From NCBI GenBank assembly GCA_017552965.1, contig JAFZNQ010000036.1, positions 1-35,753 of the forward strand: a DNA stretch of 35,753 nt, given 5' to 3'. Source of the stretch: Abditibacteriota bacterium (GTDB taxonomy: Bacteria; Armatimonadota; UBA5829). The notes under the pieces were generated by a model that worked only from the letters and a program-made list of their open reading frames with translations, did no database searches and was not told the origin of the DNA. Positions within the stretch are counted from its first letter, which is position 1. Each line of letters starts with the position of its first letter. Both the position numbers and the translations under genes were made by a program. Of the stretch, positions 18,151 to 27,013 are shown in pieces.

Positions 18151-19673
18151 TCGGTGTTCCTCGCAAAGATCCTCAGCCGCCTGTAGGGCTCGTTGCCTAT
18201 GGTCTCCGAGGCGATGCCCTGACTGGAAGCCAGCTTGTGCTGGATCCTCCTGATATAGGCGTTCCTGGGAGAGAGCTCTTCGGGGCTGCCGCTGTCCCTG
18301 CAGCGCCGGATAGCTTCCATCAGCTCCTCCACAGCCTCGTTTTCGTCGGTGATGTCCTCGAACTTGAAGATGACCTTCAGTATATTGGTGATCTGGGTAT
18401 TGGTGTTGCTCTTCACCGAATACACGGGCACGTCCAGCAGCCGCAGGTCCCGGATCACCGCGTTGTCCTGCTTTTGCTCGTAGTTCTTCGTGGTGATGGC
18501 GCAGTCGGCCTCGGTGTAGTGGTTCACTATGCGCACCGGCACCGCCAGGCTCTGGGCGGATCTCTCCAGCTTGTTGCGGCTGATGCCGTAGGGAAAGACG
18601 TTCACCACCCCGCCGTGTGTCGAGGGCGGCTCCCGAAGGGGCTCAGCCTTGATCTCCGGGTCCCGGCTCACCTTTTCTATGACGTTGGTCCGGCTGCGTA
18701 TCCGCAGCTCCGCTCCCGGAGTCACGCCTCTCAGCTGCTTGTCCACGGCGTTGGCCACGTCTCTGTAGATGGACAGCCTGTAGAGGTCATTCAGCTCTAT
18801 GACCACGTCAAAGGTGGGCTGGCTCATGCGCTCCTGTACGGTCTTCTGAGTGCCTCTCCTCTCGGCCTCGTCGTCGGAAAGGGTCACGGTCTGGATGCCC
18901 CCCACCAGGTCGTTGAGTGTGGGATTGATGATGATGTTTTCCAGAGTCTGTCCGTGGGCCGTGGCCACCAGCATGACTCCCCGCTCGGCTATGGTCCTGG
19001 CGGCGTGGGCCTCCGCCATGGTGGATATCTCGTCTATGATCACCACCTCGGGCATGTGGTTTTCCACTGCCTCTATCATGACTTCCTCCTGTCTGGAGGG
19101 AGAAGGCACCTGCATGCGCCTGGCATAGCCTATGGCTTCGTGGGGGATGTCCCCATCTCCGGCTATCTCGTTGGAGGTGTCCACCACGATGACCCGCTTG
19201 TCAAACTCGTCCGAGAGTATGCGGGCTATCTCTCTCAGCTTGGTGGTCTTGCCTACGCCGGGACGGCCCAGCATGAGTATGGAGCGGCCTTCCTCGATGA
19301 TATCTCTGATGACGTCCACCGTTCCGTACACGGCCCTGCCCACCCGGCAGGTGATGCCTATGATCCTGCCCGTACGGTTGCGTATGGCGGAGATGCGGTG
19401 CAGGGTCCTCTCGATGCCTGCCCTGTTGTCCTCGCAAAAGACGCCTACCCGGGCCACCACCCAGTCTATGTCCTGCTGTCCGATGATGACGTCGGTGAAA
19501 CGGCGGGTGGCTGTGGAATATCTGACCTCGGCCATGCGCCCCAGGTCCAGCACTATCTCCAGTATATCCTCCGATCCCGGCTCGGAGGTGATCCGTTCTC
19601 TGAGGACGGGGGGCAGCACCTCCAGCAGAGCAGCCGTATCATCCTGTATTTCTTCGTTCCTGACTCTATCCAT
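18141..19673 (-). CDS. AAA ATPase with C-terminal R3H domain (Ycf45/SpoIIIAA-like)
   Basis: This 510-residue protein combines a SpoIIIAA/Ycf45-like secretion-ATPase fold with an R3H nucleic-acid-binding domain. The P-loop GRPGVGKTT is at 136-144, Walker B VVIIDE at 210-215 and a sensor TAHG at 238-241. The R3H-like tail at about 468-506 has RRIQHKLASSQGI followed by EPYRRLRIF. Homologues are common in cyanobacteria and some other deep lineages, but their cellular role is unclear; single-stranded nucleic-acid handling is inferred from R3H. The ATG lies 1 nt after the rsmE stop and the end overlaps tmk by 10 nt. Confidence 0.85.
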   Translation of the reverse strand: MDRVRNEEIQDDTAALLEVLPPVLRERITSEPGSEDILEIVLDLGRMAEVRYSTATRRFTDVIIGQQDIDWVVARVGVFCEDNRAGIERTLHRISAIRNRTGRIIGITCRVGRAVYGTVDVIRDIIEEGRSILMLGRPGVGKTTKLREIARILSDEFDKRVIVVDTSNEIAGDGDIPHEAIGYARRMQVPSPSRQEEVMIEAVENHMPEVVIIDEISTMAEAHAARTIAERGVMLVATAHGQTLENIIINPTLNDLVGGIQTVTLSDDEAERRGTQKTVQERMSQPTFDVVIELNDLYRLSIYRDVANAVDKQLRGVTPGAELRIRSRTNVIEKVSRDPEIKAEPLREPPSTHGGVVNVFPYGISRNKLERSAQSLAVPVRIVNHYTEADCAITTKNYEQKQDNAVIRDLRLLDVPVYSVKSNTNTQITNILKVIFKFEDITDENEAVEELMEAIRRCRDSGSPEELSPRNAYIRRIQHKLASSQGIASETIGNEPYRRLRIFARNTDCS

Positions 19674-19674
19674 A

Positions 19675-20373
19675 CTATATCAGCAGGCAGGCGCACACAG
19701 CCGCTGCCGCCGTTTCCGAACGCAGGGTCAGTCCGCCGAGAGATATCTCTTCAAAACCCCTTTTTGCGAAATATTCCAATTCTTCCCCGCAAAAGCCCCC
19801 TTCGGGGCCCACCGCCGCTATGACGGCGACTGCCTCCGGACGCCGGGGAACGGGTCTTCCGGAGGGACCTGAGCACACCAGCTTCAGGTCGTAGGGAGCA
19901 GTGTCTGTGTCGCAGAGCTCCCCGAAGCTGATGTCGGGCACGGTCACTCTGCCGCACTGCTCAGCCGCTTCGCAGGCTATCCTGCGGAGCCTTTTGACCC
20001 GGGCCTCGGTATCCCGGGGCCGGGCCACGCTGCGCCGGGAGGGAGCGAACACAAAGGCCGCGGCTCCCAGCTCCGTGCATTTTTGCACCTGGGTCTCCGG
20101 CTTGTCACCCTTTGACAGAGCCAGCAAAAGGGTGAGCCGGACCGCCGGCTCCCTGGGGACCGTCACGTCCCGGAAAGGAGTCAGAGTCACGTCTCTGCCC
20201 TCAAAGTCCACTGTGGCCAGAAACTCCCGGCCGTTGGTCCCGAAGAGGGACACTGTGTCGCCTCCCGCCAGCCGGAGCACTCTGCTCAGCTGATACGCGA
20301 GAGACGGGCCGGCAATAAAACAACAGCCGGAAACGAGCTCCCGTTCCACATAAAAGCGATACTGACTCTTCAT
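19675..20373 (-). CDS. rsmE: 16S rRNA m3U1498 methyltransferase
   Basis: RsmE methylates U1498 in helix 44 of 16S rRNA using S-adenosylmethionine. The 232-residue protein has the family's N-terminal PUA-like part (YRFYV, RVLRLAGGD) and the C-terminal SPOUT knot. The knot shows QKCTELGAAAF, AVGPEGGF and LGGLTLRSETA, the last replacing the more usual LGPRILRTETA. The ATG at 20371-20373 is chosen because an upstream in-frame start at 20421 would extend 32 nt into hisI and add sequence unlike the family. It follows hisI after 16 nt. Confidence 0.92.
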   Translation of the reverse strand: MKSQYRFYVERELVSGCCFIAGPSLAYQLSRVLRLAGGDTVSLFGTNGREFLATVDFEGRDVTLTPFRDVTVPREPAVRLTLLLALSKGDKPETQVQKCTELGAAAFVFAPSRRSVARPRDTEARVKRLRRIACEAAEQCGRVTVPDISFGELCDTDTAPYDLKLVCSGPSGRPVPRRPEAVAVIAAVGPEGGFCGEELEYFAKRGFEEISLGGLTLRSETAAAAVCACLLI

Positions 20374-20389
20374 TTCCGGCTGCCCGCGA

Positions 20390-20770
20390 TCAATATTTAT
20401 CCTGCAGCTGTTCCAGCACAACGGTCATGTTGCCGCTGCTGTCCACTCGCCTGAAAAAGCAGCTGCGATATCCCTCGTGACAGGCGGCGCCTGTCTGCTC
20501 GACTTTGCACACGATACAGTCCCTGTCGCAGTCTATATAGAATTCCCTGACGCGCTGGACGTTGCCGCTGGTCTCGCCCTTGATCCAGAAGGTCTGGCGT
20601 GAACGGGACCAAAAACAGGTGCGTCCCGTCTCCAGGGTCTTCCGGACGGACTCTGCGTTCATATACGCCATCATGAGCACGTCGCCGTTGTTGATATCCT
20701 GCACTATACAGGGTATGAGTCCGTTGCTGTCGTACTTGAGGTACTGGACAAATTCGTTGATATTTGACAT
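20390..20770 (-). CDS. hisI: Phosphoribosyl-AMP cyclohydrolase
   Basis: HisI opens the adenine ring of phosphoribosyl-AMP, the third step of histidine synthesis. The 126-residue protein is the monofunctional form without the HisE domain. Conserved segments are [27 protein letters not shown] and the metal-binding run [26 protein letters not shown]. It is 17 nt downstream of hisF. No other his gene is visible, so the rest of the pathway, including hisE, must lie elsewhere. Confidence 0.96.
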   Translation of the reverse strand: MSNINEFVQYLKYDSNGLIPCIVQDINNGDVLMMAYMNAESVRKTLETGRTCFWSRSRQTFWIKGETSGNVQRVREFYIDCDRDCIVCKVEQTGAACHEGYRSCFFRRVDSSGNMTVVLEQLQDKY

Positions 20771-20787
20771 ATAGCTCCGCCTACCCC

Positions 20788-21549
20788 TTAGAATACAGGG
20801 ATGCCTCTCTGTCTGAGGTATTCCTTGATCTCGGGAATAGGATGTATATTAAAGTGTACCATGCTGGCCACCAAAGCCGCGTCGGCCTTGCCTGCGGTCA
20901 GCGCATCATATACGTGTTCCAGTGTGCCGGCGCCGCCGGAGGCGATGACGGGAAGTCCGGTGGCTTCCTTGATGGCCCGGGTGACTCCCAGGTCATAGCC
21001 GGTCTGCTTGCCGTCGGTGTCCACGCTGGTGGGCAGCAGAGAGCCGGCCCCGTTGTTGGCGCAGGTCTTGGCCCATTCTATGGCGTCGATACCGGTCTTG
21101 CGGGTGCCGCCGTGGGTGTAGACTTCCCACTTGTCGGTGCAGCCCTCAAACAGAGCCACGTCGATGGCCACGCAGATCTTCTCCGAGCCGAACTTGTCGG
21201 CGGCCTGCTTCACCAGGTCGGGGTTGAACACGGCTGCGGAGTTCACGGAGCACTTGCTGACGCCCACGTCAAAGAGTCTCTGAAAGTCCTCTATGGTGCG
21301 GATGCCGCCGCCCACAGTAAAGGGAACGGTCAGGTTTTCCGCTACGCGGGCCGCCAGAGCCACTCTGGTCTCGCGGTTTTCCACTGTGGCGGCGATGTCG
21401 AGAAAGACTATCTCGTCGGCGCCCTGCTCCTCGTAGAACTTGGCCCGCTCTACGGGATCCGCCACGTCCTTGAAGTCAACGAAGTTGACTCCCTTTACCA
21501 CTCTGCCGTCCTTCATGTCAAGACAAGGGACGATCTTCTTTTTTTCCAT
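20788..21549 (-). CDS. hisF: Imidazole glycerol phosphate synthase, cyclase subunit
   Basis: HisF makes imidazole glycerol phosphate and AICAR from PRFAR with ammonia supplied by HisH. The 253-residue barrel has the catalytic Asp11 in [13 protein letters not shown] and the second acid in CVAIDVALF (about residue 130). GGGIRT and SGGAGTLEH phosphate-binding loops are present. The [13 protein letters not shown] segment differs slightly from the common TSMDRDGTKxGYD. GAGGTG precedes the ATG at 21547-21549. It is the first gene of a long minus-strand run behind its own promoter; hisH is not nearby. Confidence 0.96.
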   Translation of the reverse strand: MEKKKIVPCLDMKDGRVVKGVNFVDFKDVADPVERAKFYEEQGADEIVFLDIAATVENRETRVALAARVAENLTVPFTVGGGIRTIEDFQRLFDVGVSKCSVNSAAVFNPDLVKQAADKFGSEKICVAIDVALFEGCTDKWEVYTHGGTRKTGIDAIEWAKTCANNGAGSLLPTSVDTDGKQTGYDLGVTRAIKEATGLPVIASGGAGTLEHVYDALTAGKADAALVASMVHFNIHPIPEIKEYLRQRGIPVF

Positions 21550-21579
21550 AATTCACCTCACTATTTTTATTTACTATTT

Positions 21580-21609
21580 ATTATAACACATACAGAGGGC
21601 GTTTTTCAA
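21580..21609 (-). promoter_or_regulatory. hisF promoter with TGTG extended -10
   Basis: On the minus strand TTGAAA (21604-21609) is followed after 18 nt by TATAAT (21580-21585), preceded by TGTGT (21590-21586). Transcription would start about 24 nt before the hisF ATG. Confidence 0.8.
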
Positions 21610-21641
21610 GGGGCGAGCAGGGCTCCGGGACAAAAAAAGCG

Positions 21642-23120
21642 TCAGCGGACCCGGACTATTCTGAAGGCCTCCGTCTCAAAGGCGGTATCCTCCAGGTCCT
21701 CCCGGGCGTCCCGGGGCAGCACCAGTATATCGCAGCGGGGCTGCGCCCCCTCCAGGACCTTCATATATTCCCCTGTCCTGCGGGAATAGTCGGGAGTCTC
21801 GCTCCAGTGACCGTAATACACTCTCCTGCCCGTATAGCCGGGAATAAAGAGGGCCGTCTGGGGCGGAGCCATGATCACGTCCCCGGGGCCGGCATGGGCG
21901 GCTATCCAGTCCATGACTTTTTCCTCATCCCGGGACATCCAGGGGCTGAAGCGGGCCGCGGTGGTGCCCGCGGACAGCTCCGTCATATCCCTGTGAATAT
22001 TCGTCAGGTTGCCGGCGGCAAGGACCAGCACGGCCAGGGCGCACAGGGCTCTGCGGAGCCCTCCGGTCCGGGAGAGGCATTGAGCAAGAGCCGGCCCGGC
22101 CAGCAGGGACACGGGTATCATGTAGCCCATGATGAACTTGCGCTGCTGGCTGAAGGGGATGTATAAGATAGCCAGTCCCGCCAGGAGCCAGAACACCAAC
22201 ACGGGCAGCTGCCGCAGGGAGAGCCGGCCCTTTTTCACCATGATCAGGGCGGCGCAGGCCAGCAAGAGCGGCAGGCCGAAGCCCGCCAGCACGTACCATA
22301 TTTCCGGAGTGGAGATCACCGTGTCCACCCTGCTCCTGTATATGGGGTCACGGAGATATATGGCGCAGTTGACCGCCACGGACACGGCTCCCGCCGCGCC
22401 GGCGGCTATGTGCAGCAGAAGCCGGCGCAGGTCCCGGGTCCTGCCGTATTCCCACAGGGCGGCAAAGGCCCACAGCAGGGCCACTATCACCGTGTCGTAG
22501 GTGTGGACGTTGCCCAGCAAAAAGAGCCAGAGCCCCGCCTGCCACAGCCGGCCCCGGAGCAGGCTCCCGAGACAGAGCAGCATGAGGATCAGGGCCGCCG
22601 TAAACAGAGGATTCAGATAGGCGCTCATAAAGGTGACGGCTTCGGGCTGCCAGGCGTCCACGGCCCCGGGCAGGAAAAAGCCGAAGCCTCCCCCAAAGAG
22701 AAAGATGAGGGTGGCCGTCAGGCGGCTGCGTCCTCCGGAGAGGAAGAGCCCCGAAAAGGAGTAGAACACCCAGGGCAGGGCCAGGGCCTGCAGGAGCCGG
22801 GCCAAGTGGAGCACCGCCGTCTCCGGATGCCGGAAGAGACCCCCCGCCAGCCGGGCGGCAAAGCCCAGGACCAGTATATACACGTTGAACTGGGCCCCTC
22901 CCTGCTTGTCCTGAAAGAGATTTTCGGTCACTATGCTGCCCAGAGCCGTCTGCTTTACCCAGGACATATATACAGCCATGTCGTCTATGTTGCGGGTGTA
23001 GCCGATAAAGCTGCCGTCCCCGGGACACACGGTAAGGCCCCACAGATAGGGCACGGAGCCCAGCAGGACGAAGAGAGCCGCAGCCAGAGGCAGATATTTG
23101 TTCTTGTTCGCAGCCTTCAT
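21642..23120 (-). CDS. Polytopic membrane protein, possibly GT-C glycosyltransferase-like
   Basis: This 492-residue protein has a charged N-terminus and about 9-11 hydrophobic segments, then a soluble C-terminal part of about 120 residues. An early acidic loop segment NIDDMAVYMSW lies after the first membrane helix. That position and the overall shape resemble GT-C glycosyltransferases (PMT/ArnT-like), but the match is weak and no donor motif is certain. The ATG at 23120 has GGGGAAGG 7 nt upstream; a TTG at 23135 is less likely. It starts 1 nt after the PP2C stop, so it belongs to the kinase operon and may be a membrane partner or target of that system. Confidence 0.65.
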   Translation of the reverse strand: MKAANKNKYLPLAAALFVLLGSVPYLWGLTVCPGDGSFIGYTRNIDDMAVYMSWVKQTALGSIVTENLFQDKQGGAQFNVYILVLGFAARLAGGLFRHPETAVLHLARLLQALALPWVFYSFSGLFLSGGRSRLTATLIFLFGGGFGFFLPGAVDAWQPEAVTFMSAYLNPLFTAALILMLLCLGSLLRGRLWQAGLWLFLLGNVHTYDTVIVALLWAFAALWEYGRTRDLRRLLLHIAAGAAGAVSVAVNCAIYLRDPIYRSRVDTVISTPEIWYVLAGFGLPLLLACAALIMVKKGRLSLRQLPVLVFWLLAGLAILYIPFSQQRKFIMGYMIPVSLLAGPALAQCLSRTGGLRRALCALAVLVLAAGNLTNIHRDMTELSAGTTAARFSPWMSRDEEKVMDWIAAHAGPGDVIMAPPQTALFIPGYTGRRVYYGHWSETPDYSRRTGEYMKVLEGAQPRCDILVLPRDAREDLEDTAFETEAFRIVRVR

Positions 23121-23121
23121 C

Positions 23122-23856
23122 TCAGCCTTCCCCAAAGGTCACCAGCGCCGCCGACATATCGTCCCGGGAGCCGGCCTCCAGGGCTGCCTCCGTCAGGGCG
23201 GCCAGCCGGTCCGCCGGAGCAGTGTTGTCCGAGAGGAGCTGCTCCATCCGGTCCTGGGTCAGGTAGTCGTGGATGCCGTCGGTGGTGAACAGCAGAGGCG
23301 CCCCGGGGCCCTTGGGCAGGGGCTCCGACGTCACCAGATGCTCCAGCATGCCTTCGGAGCCGGCGCCCAGACAGCAGTATATCTCGCTCTTCGACACCCC
23401 CTCCGTGTCCATGCCGGCGCTCAGGAGCTGCTGATACACGGTGTGGTCCGCGGTGAGGGCGTCCAGATAAGAGCCGCCGTTCACCTTCCAGAGCCGGGTG
23501 TTGCCGCAGTGGGCCATCAGGCACCGGTCCCCGGTGAAATAGCAGCCCGTAAAGGCCGCCGCCATGGTCCCCAGCCCCAGGTTTCTGCCGTAGGCTATGA
23601 GCCGGGCGTTCAGGCTTTGCATGACCTCCCGCAGCTCCTCGGGGGACCCGGGCTTTTCTTCCATCAGGCGGGACACAGTAAAGGCCGCCGCCGGGCTGCC
23701 TCCGGGATTGCCTCCCACTCCGTCGCAGACCCCTATCCACAGGGGAAAATCCGCCGTGAGCTCTCCTGCCCCGGATATCACGGCGCAGGGGCCCGCCAGG
23801 ACCGCGTCCTCGCACAGGGCCTTGGCGCCCCGGCGCACTATGTAGCTGATCTTCAT
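23122..23856 (-). CDS. PP2C-type Ser/Thr protein phosphatase
   Basis: This 244-residue protein is a compact PP2C (PrpC/Stp-like) metal-dependent phosphatase. Metal ligands are visible as Asp17 (CEDAV), Asp45-Gly46 (VCDGVGG), Asp193 (TTDGIHD) and Asp232 (SRDDMSA). GLGTMAAAF at 94-102 and HCGNTRLW at 116-123 are the other family motifs, the latter replacing HxGDSR. It should remove phosphates placed by the kinase encoded upstream at 28351-30042. The ATG overlaps the stop of the AAA+ gene (ATGA). No membrane segment is present, so it is cytoplasmic. Confidence 0.92.
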   Translation of the reverse strand: MKISYIVRRGAKALCEDAVLAGPCAVISGAGELTADFPLWIGVCDGVGGNPGGSPAAAFTVSRLMEEKPGSPEELREVMQSLNARLIAYGRNLGLGTMAAAFTGCYFTGDRCLMAHCGNTRLWKVNGGSYLDALTADHTVYQQLLSAGMDTEGVSKSEIYCCLGAGSEGMLEHLVTSEPLPKGPGAPLLFTTDGIHDYLTQDRMEQLLSDNTAPADRLAALTEAALEAGSRDDMSAALVTFGEG

Positions 23857-25778
23857 TGCGCTTCTTCCTCTGTCTCTTTCTCCGTCAGAGGGGTGACGGA
23901 GCAGGTCATGGTCCTCAGGGGATCCTCCTCGTCTATCCGCAGCACCTCGATCCGGGCGTTTCTGAACACCTGCGCGTCAAACATATATCTGGCCAGAGGA
24001 TTGACGAACATGCTCTCCACTATGTTGCCTATGCCTCTGCCTCCGTTTTCCAGATTGGCGAGAGCGTTGCGGCGCAGAGCCTCGTAGGCCTCCTCGGAGA
24101 CGGTCAGCTCTATGTCCTTGTCCTCCCTCAGGTTGTCCGCTATCTTGCGGAGCTTGGCGTCCAGTATCCTGGTGGCCGCCTCCTCCCTGATGAAGTCAAA
24201 GACCACTATGTTCTCCCCTATCCTGTTGAGTATCTCGGGGCGGCCCAGCTGCAGCTTGAAATAGGTCTCTATGCCTTCGCGCACCTGCTGCCGGACCTCC
24301 TCGTAGTCCATCTCGGGAAATACCACCTGCTCCCTGTGGCCCGTCTCGTTCACGGCGTATATGCCCAGGTTGCTGGTGAATATGATCACCGTCTCGGAAA
24401 AATACACCGTGTTGCCCTGGCCGTCGGTCATCCTGCCGTCCTCCAGTATCTGCAGGAACTTGTCCAGGATAGAGGGATGGGCCTTCTCTATCTCGTCAAA
24501 GAGCAGGATGGAAAAGGGGTTGTTTTTCACGGCGTTGGTCAGCTGGCCTCCCGCCTCGTAGCCTACGTAGCCGGGAGGGGCTCCCAGCAGCTTTTGGTCG
24601 CTGTGGGGCTGGCCGTATTCGCTCATGTCAAAGCGGATGCAGGCGCTCTCGTCGCCGAAAAGCTTTTCCGCCAGGGTCTTGGCGGTCTCCGTCTTGCCGG
24701 TACCGGTGGGACCGGCAAAAAACAGCACTCCCTTGGGCTTGCCGTGAGACGAGGACTGGATGTCCGTCAGCCCGGTCACCGCCCTTTTGATCACGTCAAG
24801 TGTCTTGCTGAGGGCGTAGTCCTGCCCCTTGACCCTCTTTTCAAAGTCGGCCTTGGCGTCGGCCCAGTCCCGGTAGTCTATGGCCTCCCACTTGTTTTCG
24901 GAGATGCCGAACTTGTAGAGGTCTATCACCTTGCACAGGTCCTTCATCTCCAGGCCTTCGTTGCGGCACAGGTCCCCCAGGCCGTAGAGCTCCGTGTTGG
25001 TGAAGCCCTCCGTGAGCCCGGTGAAGCGGTCCCTCAGCTTGTCCAGGTCCGCCTCCCTGTCCCTGTAGAGCTCCATGCCCTCTCTGTACTTGTCCGGGGA
25101 AAAGAATTCTTCAAAGTTGACGCCGCTGACGTAGGCCCTCCTCTCCTCCTTGGTGGGAGTGCCCACGTGGATAGTGCTGACCGAGGGGTTGTCCAGATAG
25201 AACCAGGCGGGTATGTCGTTGACCTTGTTCACCAGATACACGGTGAGGTTTTTCAGTCTCCTCTTGTCGTTTTCCCGGTCTATCATGGGCTCCCGGCTGT
25301 CCAGGGAAGCCCTCAGCAGTCTGGTGTAGGCGTCTATCTCCTGCTGCTGCATGGCCGGCCCCGGCTCCCCCGTATAGTGGCTGGCCAGGTCCAGTATGGC
25401 GGCGCAGGGAGCCTTTTCCTGAGTCATGGCCCTCTCTATGGCGAAGGCGCAGCTCCTGTCGCCGGCTCTCTGGGGGATAAAGGGAAACGGCAGGGCGTTG
25501 GGGTCCCCCTTCTCTCCTATGAGGTCGGCGAACTTTTGCACGTATTCGCCGGAGACTGCGTCCGTGTCGTTGAAAAAGCCCCTGATACTGTCGTAAAAGA
25601 TGATGTTGGGATAGCCCAGACTGCGGAAATAATAGTGGAGATATTTCCTGAGCCTGTTTATCCCCGCCCCGGGATAGGTGAACATATCCAGCACGTTGCC
25701 TTCCATGATGATCACGGGCTTGATCTTGCGGAATATATCCAGCTCCCGATGCCACTTGGGCACTGCGGTCTTTGTCAT
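23853..25778 (-). CDS. Clp/ClpB-like AAA+ ATPase with an inactive first AAA domain
   Basis: The 641-residue protein has a C-terminal ClpB-D2-like engine. Walker A GPTGTGKT is at 356-363, pore loop GYVGY at 403-407, Walker B LLFDE at 425-429, sensor 1 TSN at 468-470, arginine-finger segment RPEILNRI at 513-520 and sensor 2 GGRGIGN at 579-585. Residues about 15-230 look like a second AAA domain without a P-loop: a Walker-B-like AILDL at 127-131 and a sensor-1/second-region-like stretch NKVNDIP...PTKEERRAYV. It lacks the Clp-N domain and the ClpB middle coiled coil, and has no ClpP-binding loop I can identify. It is probably an unfoldase or remodeller. It begins 3 nt after the radical SAM gene. 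Confidence 0.88.
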   Translation of the reverse strand: MTKTAVPKWHRELDIFRKIKPVIIMEGNVLDMFTYPGAGINRLRKYLHYYFRSLGYPNIIFYDSIRGFFNDTDAVSGEYVQKFADLIGEKGDPNALPFPFIPQRAGDRSCAFAIERAMTQEKAPCAAILDLASHYTGEPGPAMQQQEIDAYTRLLRASLDSREPMIDRENDKRRLKNLTVYLVNKVNDIPAWFYLDNPSVSTIHVGTPTKEERRAYVSGVNFEEFFSPDKYREGMELYRDREADLDKLRDRFTGLTEGFTNTELYGLGDLCRNEGLEMKDLCKVIDLYKFGISENKWEAIDYRDWADAKADFEKRVKGQDYALSKTLDVIKRAVTGLTDIQSSSHGKPKGVLFFAGPTGTGKTETAKTLAEKLFGDESACIRFDMSEYGQPHSDQKLLGAPPGYVGYEAGGQLTNAVKNNPFSILLFDEIEKAHPSILDKFLQILEDGRMTDGQGNTVYFSETVIIFTSNLGIYAVNETGHREQVVFPEMDYEEVRQQVREGIETYFKLQLGRPEILNRIGENIVVFDFIREEAATRILDAKLRKIADNLREDKDIELTVSEEAYEALRRNALANLENGGRGIGNIVESMFVNPLARYMFDAQVFRNARIEVLRIDEEDPLRTMTCSVTPLTEKETEEEAQ

Positions 25779-25781
25779 ACG

Positions 25782-26396
25782 TTATATCCTTGTGTCTTCC
25801 TTCGCTTGTTTTTCCGTGAGCCTTCTCAGGAGCTCCTCCCTGTAGCCGGGCTTGTGGATGCCCGCGGATATGATGCCGTTTTCGGTGGCAAAGTTCTGCA
25901 CCTGCAGGGGCTTGCCCCGCAGATATTCCTCGTAGAGAGGCCTGTATTCCTCTCTCAGATAGCGGATGGTCTGATTGTCCGAGCCCTTCAGCAGGGAGCC
26001 CCGGTTCAGCTCCTCCACGTATTCGCCGTCTATGAGCACGGCTATCTGCTCCAGCAGCTCCGGCCGGGACGCGGCCAGCTCCTCGTATTTATATCCGGTA
26101 TAAACCAGTATGTCGCCGGTGATGCCGTTCAGCTCCGGCAGCAGCTCAGCCAGGGCCTCCGGCTGATAAAAGGGATCCCCTCCCGACAGGGTAAAGCCGT
26201 CTATGGGCCCGGCGGCCTGCACCCGGCTGACGAGCTCCATGACCCCGGACAGAGTGACCTGTCTGCTGTCATCCTGCTCCCACAGCTCGGGATTGCTGCA
26301 GCCCCGGCACCGGCGGGGGCACCCCTGAAACCATATGCCCAGTCTGTCTCCCGGTCCCAGTACCTTCACGGGATACAATAGTCGCGCCACATACAT
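25782..26396 (-). CDS. NrdG-like radical SAM / 4Fe-4S activase-type protein
   Basis: This 204-residue protein resembles the activating proteins of glycyl-radical enzymes. It has the cluster motif Cys26-X3-Cys30-X2-Cys33 in WFQGCPRRCRGCSNPELW, the SAM-binding SGGDPF at 71-76, the ILVYTGYKYEEL strand at 96-107 and LKGSDNQTI at 136-144. In NrdG the partner is the anaerobic ribonucleotide reductase NrdD, but no glycyl-radical enzyme is encoded in this window. The ATG at 26394-26396 shares one base with the FHA gene stop (TGATG), so the two are coupled. A longer in-frame reading up to 26828 lies inside the FHA gene and is not real. Its reaction here is unknown. Confidence 0.87.
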   Translation of the reverse strand: MYVARLLYPVKVLGPGDRLGIWFQGCPRRCRGCSNPELWEQDDSRQVTLSGVMELVSRVQAAGPIDGFTLSGGDPFYQPEALAELLPELNGITGDILVYTGYKYEELAASRPELLEQIAVLIDGEYVEELNRGSLLKGSDNQTIRYLREEYRPLYEEYLRGKPLQVQNFATENGIISAGIHKPGYREELLRRLTEKQAKEDTRI

Positions 26397-27013
26397 CACT
26401 TGATCTCCACCGTCACCACATAGACCCCCTGGGCGTCCGGAGCCTCCGGATCCCCGGCCAGAGCCAGCCGCGCCCCGTTTTCCGCCGGGCGCTCCTCGCA
26501 GCCCAGTCTCTGTCCGTTGAGCCAGGTGCCGTTGGTGGAGCCCAGATCCCTGACGCTCAGTCCCTGAGGCCCGGGTATCAGCTCGCAGTGCCTGCGGCTG
26601 ACGTAGGGCCGGTCCTTCAGGACCTCCCTGAGGGCGCCCTCTCTGCCCAGCACCGTGTTTTCGGTGACGGGGAAACGGGAGCCGTCGGGCAGCAGCAGGG
26701 CGCAGGCCTTTGCCCCGGGCGCCCCGGCGGACGATTCCGACGGCCGGGTCATGGGGATATCCATCAGCTCCCCGCCGCACCGGCGGCACTTCCGCAGGCT
26801 CACCGGGTTGCTTTCGCCGCAGGGGCACACCCTGACGGGCATGGGCGACGGCGGCGTCTCGGTCTCCTCCGGAGACTGCAGGGTCTCCCGGCGGCTCTCT
26901 ATCTCATCGTCGGTGGCGCTCACCAGAGTCAGGTCCCGCCCGCATTCCGGGCAGCGGCGCTTGGCGGGATCTGCCTTACAGCCGCAGTCGGGGCATAGCT
27001 TGTACCGGTCCAT
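26396..27013 (-). CDS. FHA-domain protein with two zinc ribbons
   Basis: The 205-residue protein has zinc ribbon 1 (Cys7, Cys10, Cys21, Cys24), a Thr/Ser/Pro-rich linker, zinc ribbon 2 (Cys63, Cys65, Cys76, Cys79) and a C-terminal FHA domain at about 103-203. FHA hallmarks are Gly123-Arg124, Ser139-Arg-Arg-His142 and STNGTWLNG at 159-167, so phosphothreonine binding should be intact. FHA proteins next to kinases usually read the kinase product. Candidate ligands are the Thr motifs at the N-terminus of the kinase in the same operon. It starts immediately after the stop of the coiled-coil gene. Confidence 0.92.
   Translation of the reverse strand: MDRYKLCPDCGCKADPAKRRCPECGRDLTLVSATDDEIESRRETLQSPEETETPPSPMPVRVCPCGESNPVSLRKCRRCGGELMDIPMTRPSESSAGAPGAKACALLLPDGSRFPVTENTVLGREGALREVLKDRPYVSRRHCELIPGPQGLSVRDLGSTNGTWLNGQRLGCEERPAENGARLALAGDPEAPDAQGVYVVTVEIK

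Noticed and set aside
21630-21642. T-run directly after the membrane-protein stop as operon terminator
   Set aside because: Seven T residues are present on the minus strand, but no stable stem precedes them.
26397-26828. Open frame extending the radical SAM gene upstream to 26828
   Set aside because: It overlaps the clear FHA gene in a different frame; the ATG at 26396 begins right at the NrdG-like N-terminus.
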